The translations under genes and the position numbers were made by a program. DNA of 25,000 nucleotides, taken from the NCBI RefSeq assembly GCF_000090795.2, contig NW_003546449.1, positions 1 through 25,000 of the forward strand. The letters run 5' to 3'. Under the pieces are notes generated by a model that was not told the origin of the DNA, did not search any database, and saw only the letters and a program-made list of their open reading frames with translations. The stretch comes from Amphimedon queenslandica (Eukaryota > Porifera > Demospongiae > Haplosclerida > Niphatidae). Below, piece after piece: positions 10,216 to 20,408 of the stretch (position 1 is the first letter of the stretch; the number at the start of each line of letters is the position of its first letter).

Positions 10216-10377
10216 TTTGTATGTGAGAGGAGAGATAAGAATTTACTTATAGTTATCTTTATCTGTTTTTATTATCATAAACATAGTACTTGAATATGTG
10301 CATGGCTATGAAAAGTTGAAAACACAATTGCTGCACAATAATTAATAATGATACTGCTCTAATAGTTACAAAACATG
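10216..10377. other. Convergent 3' spacer, LNPK/MTX2
   Basis: There are 162 bases between two convergent stop codons. Minus-strand AATAAA (TTTATT at 10268-10273) lies 105 bases past the MTX2 stop and only 53 past the LNPK stop, so the two 3' UTRs very likely overlap. Confidence 0.6.
10268..10273 (-). promoter_or_regulatory. Polyadenylation signal AATAAA (MTX2)
   Basis: Plus-strand TTTATT reads AATAAA on the minus strand, about 105 bases downstream of the metaxin-2 stop codon. Confidence 0.5.
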
Positions 10378-11665
10378 TCATTGGTTGCTAGAAAGATTAG
10401 CAGTTGATGGTGAACTAATGAACTGAAGTCCTTTACGCTGAGAGAGGACAGACGAGTGACAGAAATCAACCAAATTATCATAAGAACTCAAAATACTCTT
10501 TAGTTTCTGGCTTGAAGAATTCAAGATGGCTTCTACACATCCACACATCAAGGCATCTAAAGCTGTTGGCCTAAAATAAAAGAAAAAATAGTTAAACAAC
10601 TTAAATTAAGGACCCTAATTTTATACCCTGATTGGTAGAAAGATCTTGATCCTCCCAGATGAACAGAGAGTGCATTACAAGCATCATTAAACTCACTAAG
10701 GACACTGGCCTCATCTCTCTTGTACAGTCCCCAGTGGTTCCACCTGTACTTGTAATATTGTGAATAAGGAACTAGGTGCTTCAGAGGCCATGGTAAACCA
10801 TGAGAATAACTAGAGAGTGTCTCCTTGTATTATAATAGTCTATGCATGAAACTATATATAGTTCAAGTAAGCTTACTTGTCTTGATGCCTTTGATATCCA
10901 CGCATCATATTCCTAGTATAAAAGAGATAGTGCAATGATTATAAAGGACTGCACTAACCATTGCTGATAGCAGTGACATTTTGATTAGTGAAATGTATGC
11001 CTCGTGCTCTGATTTCTCTTTTTTATCCAAATCTTGTCCTAAACCAAGTTTCTACAGAAATTAGGAGAGCATGTATATGCATGTACGAGCAATAGAATGC
11101 ATACTTGTGCTTCAATAAAGGAAACCAATTGAAAGAAATTGGAGAATATGATTGGCCTTGTACCGAACTGAAGAACAAGAAATGGTGACTGACCTGCAAC
11201 ACACAAGATAGCAAAACAGATACAAAATATTAATTTTAGTTTATAATTTAATATTGTACCAGATGGTGACATGTAGTCCGCATTTAGTGCACATACATCT
11301 TCATAGGCAAGACCAGAAAATTTGAGATAAGCCTAACAATACATGATATATGACATGAGTTATGGCGATAAAAAATATTTTAATACTTGGAATGACAATC
11401 TTATAGCTCTGTCTGGTAATAGCTCTCTTTCTAATAAATAAAATAATAATTATCATTATTTATTGCTGCATATACCAGGAGGAAGAAAATATAGTAGAGC
11501 TCCCTGGGGCCATTGAAATCTCCCTACAGAAATAAATTTAAAATTGTAGAGAAATTGTCTGGTTAAATTACCAATTGCTACATCCAATAAATTGGCTGCA
11601 ATGGATTTTCCTCCAACAGAAGCTCCAGAATTAGCAACAGAAGAAGGCTTTGCACTGGACGCCAT
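10378..11665 (-). CDS. MTX2: Metaxin-2-like mitochondrial outer-membrane import protein
   Basis: Nine exons on the complement (11572-11665, 11476-11523, 11387-11430, 11260-11332, 11105-11193, 10959-11051, 10877-10912, 10627-10823, 10378-10570) give 288 residues in frame; human metaxin-2 has 263. Family markers are ELLPDRAIRLSFQAYLKF, LNADYMSPSGQSPFL, YSHGLPWPLKHLVPYSQYY and GPTALDALMCG, in the order expected for the GST-like fold (N-terminal thioredoxin-like, C-terminal helical). Metaxins belong to the outer-membrane sorting and assembly machinery. The frame of the 48-nt and 44-nt exons was fixed by phase and homology; the other frame hits a stop. The 36-nt exon is the smallest. The exon at 10627-10823 uses an unusual acceptor ACAAG, chosen because the later CTCTAG breaks phase. 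It is divergent with the HP1 gene, 151 bp between starts. Confidence 0.9.
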
Positions 11666-11816
11666 TGTGGTACTGCAAAGTAAAATGTTCCTTTCGTACA
11701 AATAGAGCAGATTTTTCAGGAATTCTTTATTCTTGGCGGGCAACTCACGTTTTTACTAGCTTAGCTCTAACCACTGGTTATTCTCAACTCTGTTCCTACA
11801 CTAGTTGCTGTTTAAA
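11666..11816. promoter_or_regulatory. Probable bidirectional promoter, MTX2/HP1
   Basis: There are 151 bases between divergent start codons. The interval must hold both 5' UTRs and promoter elements. I see no obvious TATA box. Confidence 0.55.
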
Positions 11817-12973
11817 ATGCCGAAAGCTCGCAAGACCAAGAAGTCAAAGGTAGAGGAGAAGGAGGTCTTCAGCGTCGAAAAGATCCTAGACAAAATGGTG
11901 AAAGACGGGAAGACATTTTATCTACTGAAGTGGTTTAATTTTGATGATTCAGAAAACACATGGGAACCGGAAGAGAACCTCAGCTGTCCAGCTCTTATAG
12001 AATCCTTCGAGAGACAATATGCCGAAAAGCAAAAGGCTATCTCTAGCTCTGGAAGTAGCAAAGAAGCAGCTGCTGGTAGCAACTCTGTAGGAGGAGGAGG
12101 GAGCAAAGCTAAAAAAGCAAAGAAGGCCTCTACTGCTAGTGATCCAGTCGTGAACCAATCACCGTTAAAGAAATCTAAGATTGAGCCTGAGTTACCGTTG
12201 GAGGATGAGGTATCAAATGGAGGAGATGATGACCAAGACGTAAGGATGCCTGGGGAATCAGGATTTGCTAAAGGTTGGATAGCTGAGGATATTCTAGGAG
12301 CTACGGAAGAGAGTGGGCAGGTCCTGTTTCTTATTAAATGGTGAGAGAGAGAGGGAATACATGCCAAATATAATTACTATTGGTGTTGTGGTGGGCAGGT
12401 GATGATGTTGCCATGTGTTAGGTAATTGAGGTTATTATTAATTATTTGTATGGCTTAAAGATTATGTAACAAGTTTATTGAAAACAAGCATGACTAACAC
12501 CTAATTATTGTCTTCGATGATGGCCTAAGGTACCAGCCAGACAGACAAATTGTGCATGGGTGGTCTGACTTGGTTTACATCTTGTACTCTCTTGATTATT
12601 ATCGTTACACCCTCTTCTTATCATTAATTTTCATTATTTTAGGAAAGACATCTCCCAGCCCGAGCTAGTATACTCCACAGAAGCTAATACTGCAATACCA
12701 CAGATGGTCATCAAATTCTATGAGAGTAAACTGACATGGCATGATGATAAAGCAGCAGGTTAGTGTATAGAGAGAAAGATTTGGAATGATACTCATTAAT
12801 GATAACAATACCAACCACTCACCCCATTTAATGTATTTCGATTGCATTGTGTACTAGTGCCTTGTAATATCTAGATTTTAAGTTGTGACCATTAGTTAGA
12901 AATTATGATTCACATATTAATTAATATCTATCTAATTGTAAATTTCTTTTTTTCCTCTATAGCTGAGTCCTAG
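11817..12973 (+). CDS. CBX: HP1-family chromobox protein (chromodomain plus chromoshadow domain)
   Basis: Three exons (11817-12340, 12643-12758, 12963-12973) give 216 residues. Residues ~17-68 are a chromodomain ([29 protein letters not shown]) that in this family binds methylated histone H3 Lys9. Aromatic-cage positions are F18, W39 and F42; the first is Tyr in known HP1 proteins. A Ser/Gly/Lys-rich hinge with a KKAKKA-type basic stretch and an acidic segment follows. Residues ~150-210 are a chromoshadow domain ([16 protein letters not shown], then [18 protein letters not shown]), the dimerisation and PxVxL-binding module. The Trp codon of FLIKW is split by intron 1. The last exon codes for only two full residues and the stop. 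The start ATG at 11817 follows AAA and gives a normal-length N-terminus. Orthology to CBX1, CBX3 or CBX5 individually cannot be decided. Confidence 0.93.
12341..12642 (+). other. HP1 intron 1, no features
   Basis: A 302-nt AT-rich GT-AG intron starting GTGAGAGA and ending TTTTAG. No repeat, exon or RNA gene was recognised. Confidence 0.6.
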
Positions 12974-13367
12974 CTGTCTCCTCTCCTCTTCATGTGTCGT
13001 AAACTGCCTTCACTTCTAATACGCATCATGCATGCACAGAACCTATCCACTGGACAATATAGTTTCAAGATGGAACTCTCCTACCATTAATATTTCTTAT
13101 TATTATTATTATTATTCTTGCAAAAAAGCTCACACACTGTGTACTGTGAAAGTGTACAGAAATTTGTTTCATTAATCTTTTCTAAAAGAGCTGAGCCTCT
13201 CATTATATTATTAAAAAATAATTAAAGGTCTTTATAAGAGAGATTGAAAAGTGGATGTGCAATGATTTACAATACAAAAAAACTTAAACATTGTGTGTGT
13301 GTGTCAGTGATGTCAGTCACACTATGCACTATAAATAAAAGATTACAAGGATAGCATAAATACATTT
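12974..13367. other. Convergent 3' spacer, HP1/unnamed gene
   Basis: It holds a short (TTA)n tract near 13097-13117, a (GT)n tract near 13294-13303, and plus-strand AATAAA at 13334-13339 that may end the HP1 transcript just before the opposing stop codon at 13368-13370. No exon was recognised. Confidence 0.5.
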
Positions 13368-15026
13368 TTAGTCTTTGATTTCAATGACAATAATGTCATC
13401 TTCCTTCACATTGAGTATGTCCAAATCAGCCTTCAGTGGTACAAGGGCTCCATCTCTCTGACTAAACAACCCAGTTACATGTTCACCTATCATAATGATA
13501 AATAGAGAGTATTTGCACTGTTTTGTGTTCTACATTCAAGAGGGAGGGGGTGACAACTAAAAGAAATGAAACCCCACTAATTCTGGTATGCATAAAATGC
13601 CTTGTTATTTTGTTGTTAATGAGAGCTAAGATAACAGCCACTGCCAGGTGTCTAAGCAGGTCTAATGATGTATACCAGAGTCAGGGTTTCCCATAGAGTT
13701 TTGGCCTAGTGCTCAGTTGATGGATATACACATGTATTATATTGAGTAGAAAGCTTGAGCAGATTCCGATTAAGTTTGGATTTTTATGAATTTTTAAAAT
13801 TACTCAAAGTCTGTTCAAAGTCCCTATACCACCTCAAATTTTGGTGATTATCAAAATAGCAGGCCAAAATCTATACCCATAGTGTAAACATGAAGTACAG
13901 GCCACAATGCCCCCCGTAATGTGTGTGTACATGTACTTTGTAATTAATTTGTTAATAAAGTATTACCTGAGCAGCCCCACTTCCTTGAGCTCCAGTTAAT
14001 AAGTGAATTGAATAAATCATAATAATTGGCTATCTGTAGCTGCTCTGCCTACAATCAAAGAGGAAAAGTATTAATATGGGAATAAGTCGGTTTATAGTGT
14101 TGCTTTGGGATAAGGAAAAGTAACTTTATGTTGAACATTAACTACAACAAGTGTCATAACAAAAGTAAAGAAGTGTCCCTTCGGCAATAACACATCTTTG
14201 ATTCACATATATTGTGTCACTTACATTTGATTGGTTCTTTAGTTTAATGCCCACAGTCTTTGGTGGTGGATTACAAGTATGAAAAGAAAAGGCTGCATCT
14301 TTAATATTTACACTCTGACTGCAGTTAGTTGTAGTGAGGGCAAGACCATGTAACTGTACAATAATCTTCGAGTTAGGAAAGAGAGTCCTTTGTGGTGTGA
14401 ACTCTACTTTCATCTGCCGAGAGTCAAAACTCACTCGACCTTTAACTGGGGTAGACCCCTGCTCGGGTGACTCACAGATAACCTGTATAATAAAGATAAT
14501 AGGAATTAGTTAAGAAAACTTACTTCAAATAATTTAGCAGCGTTAACAGAGCGGACATCTTTATCAAAGAACACGACGATCTTTGAACCAAGTGGGACGT
14601 CCTTTGCTCCATCTTTGGGAGTAGCCTCAAGCAAATGATCAGCAGCATCGTCAAATGAGGGACTCTCGGTTGTAGTCTTAATGACCGAAGGAGAGGAAGA
14701 GGAGGAGGGCCTAGTGATACCACCCAGCGGTGATGAGACACTGCTTGTCCTGTTAATAATAGGAGGAGCAACTATTGTATGATAAGCGTCTGGTGGTGGC
14801 TTCTGTCTCTCTAAGACTAAATAAAGAATACATTATATAGATAATGCACACTCATGGTGGTTGGAGTACCAGAATAGGATCGTTTGGGAAAGGTAGGTGG
14901 GGACATTCTAAGAGGCAGGGGCATTGGTGGTCTACTGTAAGAGTTCTCATGATTGGTGGACTCTTCAACGTCTTGGGAGAATCCAGAAAGAGAGGGTTCT
15001 ATGGATCCACTGTTCTTGTTACCCAT
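13368..15026 (-). CDS. Unrecognised protein with an N-myristoylation-like start and an SbsA-like (Big_5) Ig domain
   Basis: Five exons on the complement (14870-15026, 14524-14816, 14225-14482, 13967-14048, 13368-13486) give 302 residues with matching phases. I do not recognise the protein. It begins MGNKNSGS, fitting the MGxxxS pattern for N-myristoylation. Residues ~1-110 are Ser/Pro-rich and probably disordered. Residues ~113-222 (ATPKDGAKDVPLGSKIVVFF, KGRVSFDSRQMKVEFTPQ, LFPNSKIIVQLHG) follow the pattern of SbsA-like Ig domains: P-x-DGA at the start, a V-G/S-D-x-x-x-x-x-FTP core and L-x-P-N-S/T near the end. A shorter C-terminal part ends LDILNVKEDDIIVIEIKD, which could be a small beta-rich domain. 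It is divergent with RNF113. Intron 4 (480 nt) carries what looks like a decayed 177-bp repeat unit. A membrane-associated intracellular role would be inference. Confidence 0.82.
13725..13880 (+). repeat. Possible decayed copy of the 177-bp repeat unit
   Basis: Within the intron, the stretch GAGTAGAAAGCTTGAGCAGA followed by TTCCGATTAAG resembles the unit segment TGTGTAGAAAGTTTGAGCTG followed by ATTCCGACTTCAA, with a preceding CATGTATTATATT resembling CATATTGATGTACTTATG. The remainder matches only loosely. Confidence 0.45.
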
Positions 15027-15421
15027 TTTGTACGAAAAGTCTAAAACGAAACAAACAATTTTCTATTAGGCGTGGCTACTTATGAATAACAATTATGTTT
15101 TAATAACTTACACCCACCTAATTAATTATGCATCCACACTTCCGGTTTCATTTCCTGTTTCATTTTTAACGGTTTCTGACAAAAGTGCAGTAGGTGTAAC
15201 CATAGGTGTGGCTAAAGTTAAAATGGCTCCTTGCAAAGCAGTACAATGAAAGTCAGTTTGAGAGCATCTGAGTGGATAGTATCATTGGTTAGCACTTGAT
15301 TTTGACAACAGAAGTCATTTCCTTTAGTTTTTGTACGCTTTAGTATTTATTGCTTGGTGGTTTGTATTGTATGCTGCCAGAAAAATATCATTAGATCAAC
15401 TGCAGAGCTAGCCTGGCCATT
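15027..15421. promoter_or_regulatory. Divergent intergenic region between the unnamed gene and RNF113
   Basis: This 395-base gap lies between head-to-head start codons. It contains repeated CATTTC/GTTTCATTT motifs around 15145-15165 but no clear TATA box. It must carry both 5' UTRs and promoters. An extra 5' non-coding exon of either gene cannot be excluded. Confidence 0.5.
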
Positions 15422-17224
<1,803 letters not shown>

Positions 17225-17533
17225 ATGCTAACTCTTTGACTTCTCCCACTCTCTCAAACTCTATTTCCTAATCTTTAATAAACTTCCCTTCACTTTTCAA
17301 GAAAATATTTTAAAAAAATAACATTTAAAACTGGTTAATATGAAACTGAGAAATAAAAGATAAACCGGCCTATTTCACAGTACATGACTAATTAATAATA
17401 CTGAAAATGTATACATCCATTTAGCATTACAAAGACTTAACAAAAACTAATGGATTAGAAAGGCCTAGGGCTAGAAAAAAATATTTAGTAGAGTAGCAAA
17501 AGGGGCTGAAATGTTAAGCATCAGAGCATTTCA
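17225..17533. other. Convergent 3' spacer, RNF113/SLC39
   Basis: An AT-rich stretch of 309 bases containing the RNF113 polyadenylation signal. I see no clear minus-strand AATAAA for the zinc transporter and no other feature. Confidence 0.5.
17277..17282 (+). promoter_or_regulatory. Polyadenylation signal AATAAA (RNF113)
   Basis: A canonical hexamer begins 53 bases after the RNF113 stop codon. Confidence 0.7.
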
Positions 17534-17939
17534 TCACTCAATCAGTTCGTTGAGATCCTCTTCATACACAGCCAGCACAAGCAGAACAGCAAAGGCAATG
17601 AAAAAGCCCAAGTTAGTCAAGAAGAACCTCAGGCCCCACCTCCAACCAGTTTTGGTGAACTTGACATATTTCGCACCATGAATCAACTCGGGGAGCTATT
17701 GAAAAGCAAATGTTAAATCATGCAAGGATGTTGTAAGTCTTACCAAGTCAGTGAGTGCAATGTAAAAAAAGAGTCCAGCAGTTATAGCAAGTATATAGCC
17801 ATTGGCTTCATCACTGTTAGAGCTTATGGCTGCACCAATAAAGAAGCCAAGGATTGCAGTGAGAGATGAAAAGAAGTTAACCAAAAGAGCGGTACCCCAG
17901 TGAAATCCAGACTTGATCAAAATGACATAATCACCTATC

Positions 17940-17991
<52 letters not shown>

Positions 17992-19743
17992 TAATCATAA
18001 TCATAATAATAATACGTGATTTCATGGGCTTATTACTAGTAGCTATATAACTAACCAAGTTCATGTGGTACTTCATGGAATATCAATGCAAACATTGTGC
18101 TGACACCAAGTGTCAAGCTCTGTACAATGGCAGCACCAAGGGCAATGCCATCAGCAAAATTATGGAGAGCATCCCCAACTATAATGAGCCAAGCCACTGG
18201 TTCGATCCTCTTCAAAAAGGAGAGTTTGGATTTTGGCTTCTCTTCATCATTGACTAGCTCTGACTCTTGTTCATCACTGCTGCTAAGCTTCTATACAACA
18301 AATAAAGACGGTTATTGTAGTTTCTTAAAATTCACAAACTAACATCTGTCTTCAGTTCCTTCATTTCAGGGATACTGTGTCCATCTCCATTAGCGCAGGA
18401 AGAGCTTGAGTTTCGATCTGGACTTGATTTCTAAAAAATGATATACAATGAGAAAACATCATGTTTTGACAGCCAACCACACATTGCAACAATAACACGA
18501 TAGTGCAAAATTGCAATAATTACAGTGCATGATTGTGGGGAGGGAGAGTACCTTATCACATAATTATGGCCACGATTTACCATAAGAGTGTCTAATTACT
18601 CACAAGTCACACAACTTAACTTACTTTTAAATAGTCACCAAGACCGTGTAGTGCTACCTCCAACAGGTAGAATAAATATGCTCCTAGCAAAACAAGACAT
18701 CCTTTCCAAATAAAGTCCTTATTCTCCTCTTCAGCTTCATGGTCATGAGCCCCACCTTCCTCCTCATGGGCATGGAGCCCAAAAGACTGTCATTAAAAAC
18801 AATTTTGACATACCAAATGATTAACTAGTGGTTACTCACATGAGGGATGAGGTGCAACACGGCATCAGATATCAAGGCTGAAATCCCAATAGCAATCATG
18901 AATGCATAAACATATTCATATGTTTGTCTCCCTATTTTGGAGTTACTGTTTATCAAAGGAACCAGGAAAATCCCCATTAGTGAGCAAAGACAGACAAAAG
19001 TAATCATGAGGAAGCCATAGCCATAAGCTAAAGGAATTATTATAATACCAGACCATAAACAAAGAAATTGTTTTTTAAAAATATACCTTCTGAAGTGCTA
19101 GGCTTTGGTGGATCAGTATTATGATTGTGGCCTTCTAGACAGTCGACGGTCGTAAGACCCAATGAGAGGATAACCATTCGTGTGAGATTATAGGCAGTCC
19201 CACAAGTTGTGCAGTTCATTTCATCGTGATGATCCTCATCGCCATGATCATGACTATCTCTACGTTTGCGATGGTGATCATCATCATGATCATCGTGATC
19301 ATCTTTGGGTGACAAATCATAATCATGAATAATAGTTGGCCCAACTTACCGTCATGGTCATCGTGATCATCATCATGATGGTCTTCCATATTGCATATCT
19401 GTCCATCACAGCCACGAACTTCCAAAGAGCGAGAGGCTTCATTGAATCTCCCAATCAAAGCACTCTCAGTTGGACACTAAAAATAGATCAGTTTTACAAA
19501 AAGATATACAAACTTATTTTACATGTAAGTTTATTCCCTCTAGGGCAAGCTAAGGCATAGATATGGAAAAGTGTACAGCACTTAAGAAAGCTACCATGGT
19601 TCAGCTAGGCTGCCAAAAAGTGCACACGGCACCAGCCGTGTGCACACCCTGTATTAAAAATAACATTCACTTACCGAGTTTATTGTCTGAGAGAGAACGC
19701 ATGCAAACAGAGAAAAGACTGCGACGAGGAGGAGTAGTCTCAT
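17534..19743 (-). CDS. LIV-1 type ZIP zinc transporter (SLC39 family)
   Basis: Nine exons on the complement (19675-19743, 19350-19476, 19087-19302, 18840-19027, 18625-18786, 18344-18430, 18056-18290, 17744-17934, 17534-17695) give 478 residues. A signal peptide (MRLLLLVAVFSLFACVLS) is followed by an extracellular domain with a long His/Asp-rich tract (~57-95) and a CTTCGT motif. Membrane segments start at about residue 140. A His-rich, acidic loop follows TM3. The two ZIP signatures are HNFADGIALG (H326) and HEVPHELGD (H355), which form the metal site. HEVPHE has His first, as in zinc-selective LIV-1 members, rather than the Glu of ZIP8/ZIP14. It should import zinc across the plasma or an organelle membrane. 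The 47-nt intron 2 uses the acceptor CAAAG. Intron 1 holds metal-response-element matches. Which vertebrate SLC39 is closest cannot be decided by eye. Confidence 0.93.
17938..18015. repeat. (ATA/TAA)n microsatellite in a transporter intron
   Basis: About 24 mostly perfect AT-only trinucleotide units fill the 3' part of the 121-nt intron between exons 7 and 8 of the SLC39 gene. On the transcribed strand it reads (TTA)n right up to the acceptor TGATAG. Confidence 0.95.
19620..19645. promoter_or_regulatory. Inverted pair of metal response element matches in SLC39 intron 1
   Basis: The 11-base arm GTGCACACGGC (19620-19630) is exactly inverted at 19635-19645 with a four-base ACCA loop. Each arm contains TGCACACGGC, which fits the MTF-1 metal response element core TGCRCNC and its extended form with GGC. 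A further core match TGCACAC starts at 19641 and overlaps the right arm. The site lies 98-123 bases downstream of the zinc transporter's ATG, in intron 1. Confidence 0.6.
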
Positions 19744-19841
19744 TGTATCGCTACCACCAGCTAGACCCAACGTAGAGGACAAAGAACAAAAAGTTGCTGT
19801 GCTGTATATGCAATGATATCAGGTCAGGGTGCGGCCAAATG

Positions 19842-19853
19842 AATCACGTGATT
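19842..19853. promoter_or_regulatory. Palindromic E-box (CACGTG) upstream of SLC39
   Basis: AATCACGTGATT is a perfect 12-base palindrome about 100 bases upstream of the zinc transporter ATG. CACGTG is the binding core of bHLH-zipper factors such as USF, Myc and TFE/MITF. Function is inferred from position only. Confidence 0.4.
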
Positions 19854-19984
19854 TGTGTTACCAAATTTGAATTCATCATCACCATTAATTTTTACCCCAA
19901 GTTCAAATTACACTTAATATCTATCCATAGTATATTTAACTATTCAGGCAATAAGAGTAATATCTAGCTTAGTAGTAGCATCAT

Positions 19985-19990
19985 TTTATT
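19985..19990 (-). promoter_or_regulatory. Possible polyadenylation signal AATAAA (FBXL-like gene)
   Basis: TTTATT on the plus strand lies about 420 bases past the FBXL stop codon. It is the only canonical hexamer I found in this interval on the minus strand. Confidence 0.4.
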
Positions 19991-20408
19991 AAATTTGAAT
20001 GATTTTTCACAACATTACTCATTTCATATCAAAACAGGCCATGTTGGTGCAAACACTTGTAGCGTGATCAAGCCTTTGGTTGTCTCAAATAAACAGCTTG
20101 TTTCTTCCAATGCTTGACCACAAGCTGCCAACACAAAAGCATCCTACTGTGCCTTATAATAAAAAGACAATTTTCCAGTGATATTCATAATGAATGGTAG
20201 AATAATGATGATGATACAGAGATAATATTGACTGAGTAATAATGATAATAATATAATTAATGTTGCTGATTATAATAATATGATGAATGAATGAATGATA
20301 GATGATGCTATAATAATGCTGTGAGAAAAAATGTATACATACAGATGCTACTACACAAAGAGAGAGAGAAAAGAAATTAATAAAATGAAAAAATAAATGA
20401 TGAAAAAA

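Larger units (their letters stand above)
19744..20408. other. Intergenic region between the FBXL-like gene's 3' end and the SLC39 start
   Basis: Both genes read leftward, so this holds the FBXL 3' UTR and the SLC39 promoter. A 12-base perfect palindrome AATCACGTGATT with an E-box lies at 19842-19853. Minus-strand AATAAA is at 19985-19990. AATG/ATGA-rich simple sequence occurs around 20190-20310. No further exon was recognised. Confidence 0.6.

Noticed and set aside
10800..10812. Acceptor CTCTAG for the MTX2 exon ending at 10627
   Set aside because: It would break the reading phase after the preceding 36-nt exon. The less typical ACAAG acceptor keeps phase and adds ETLSS, which aligns with metaxin-2.
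11918..12367. 149-residue frame antisense to HP1
   Set aside because: It mirrors the HP1 coding exon, where codon bias leaves the antisense frame open. No family resemblance and it contradicts the strong sense gene.
19040..19458. His/Asp-rich or Met/Ile-rich frames as separate small metal-binding proteins
   Set aside because: The His/Asp-rich frame is an exon of the SLC39 gene, and the Met/Ile-rich one is the same bases in another frame.
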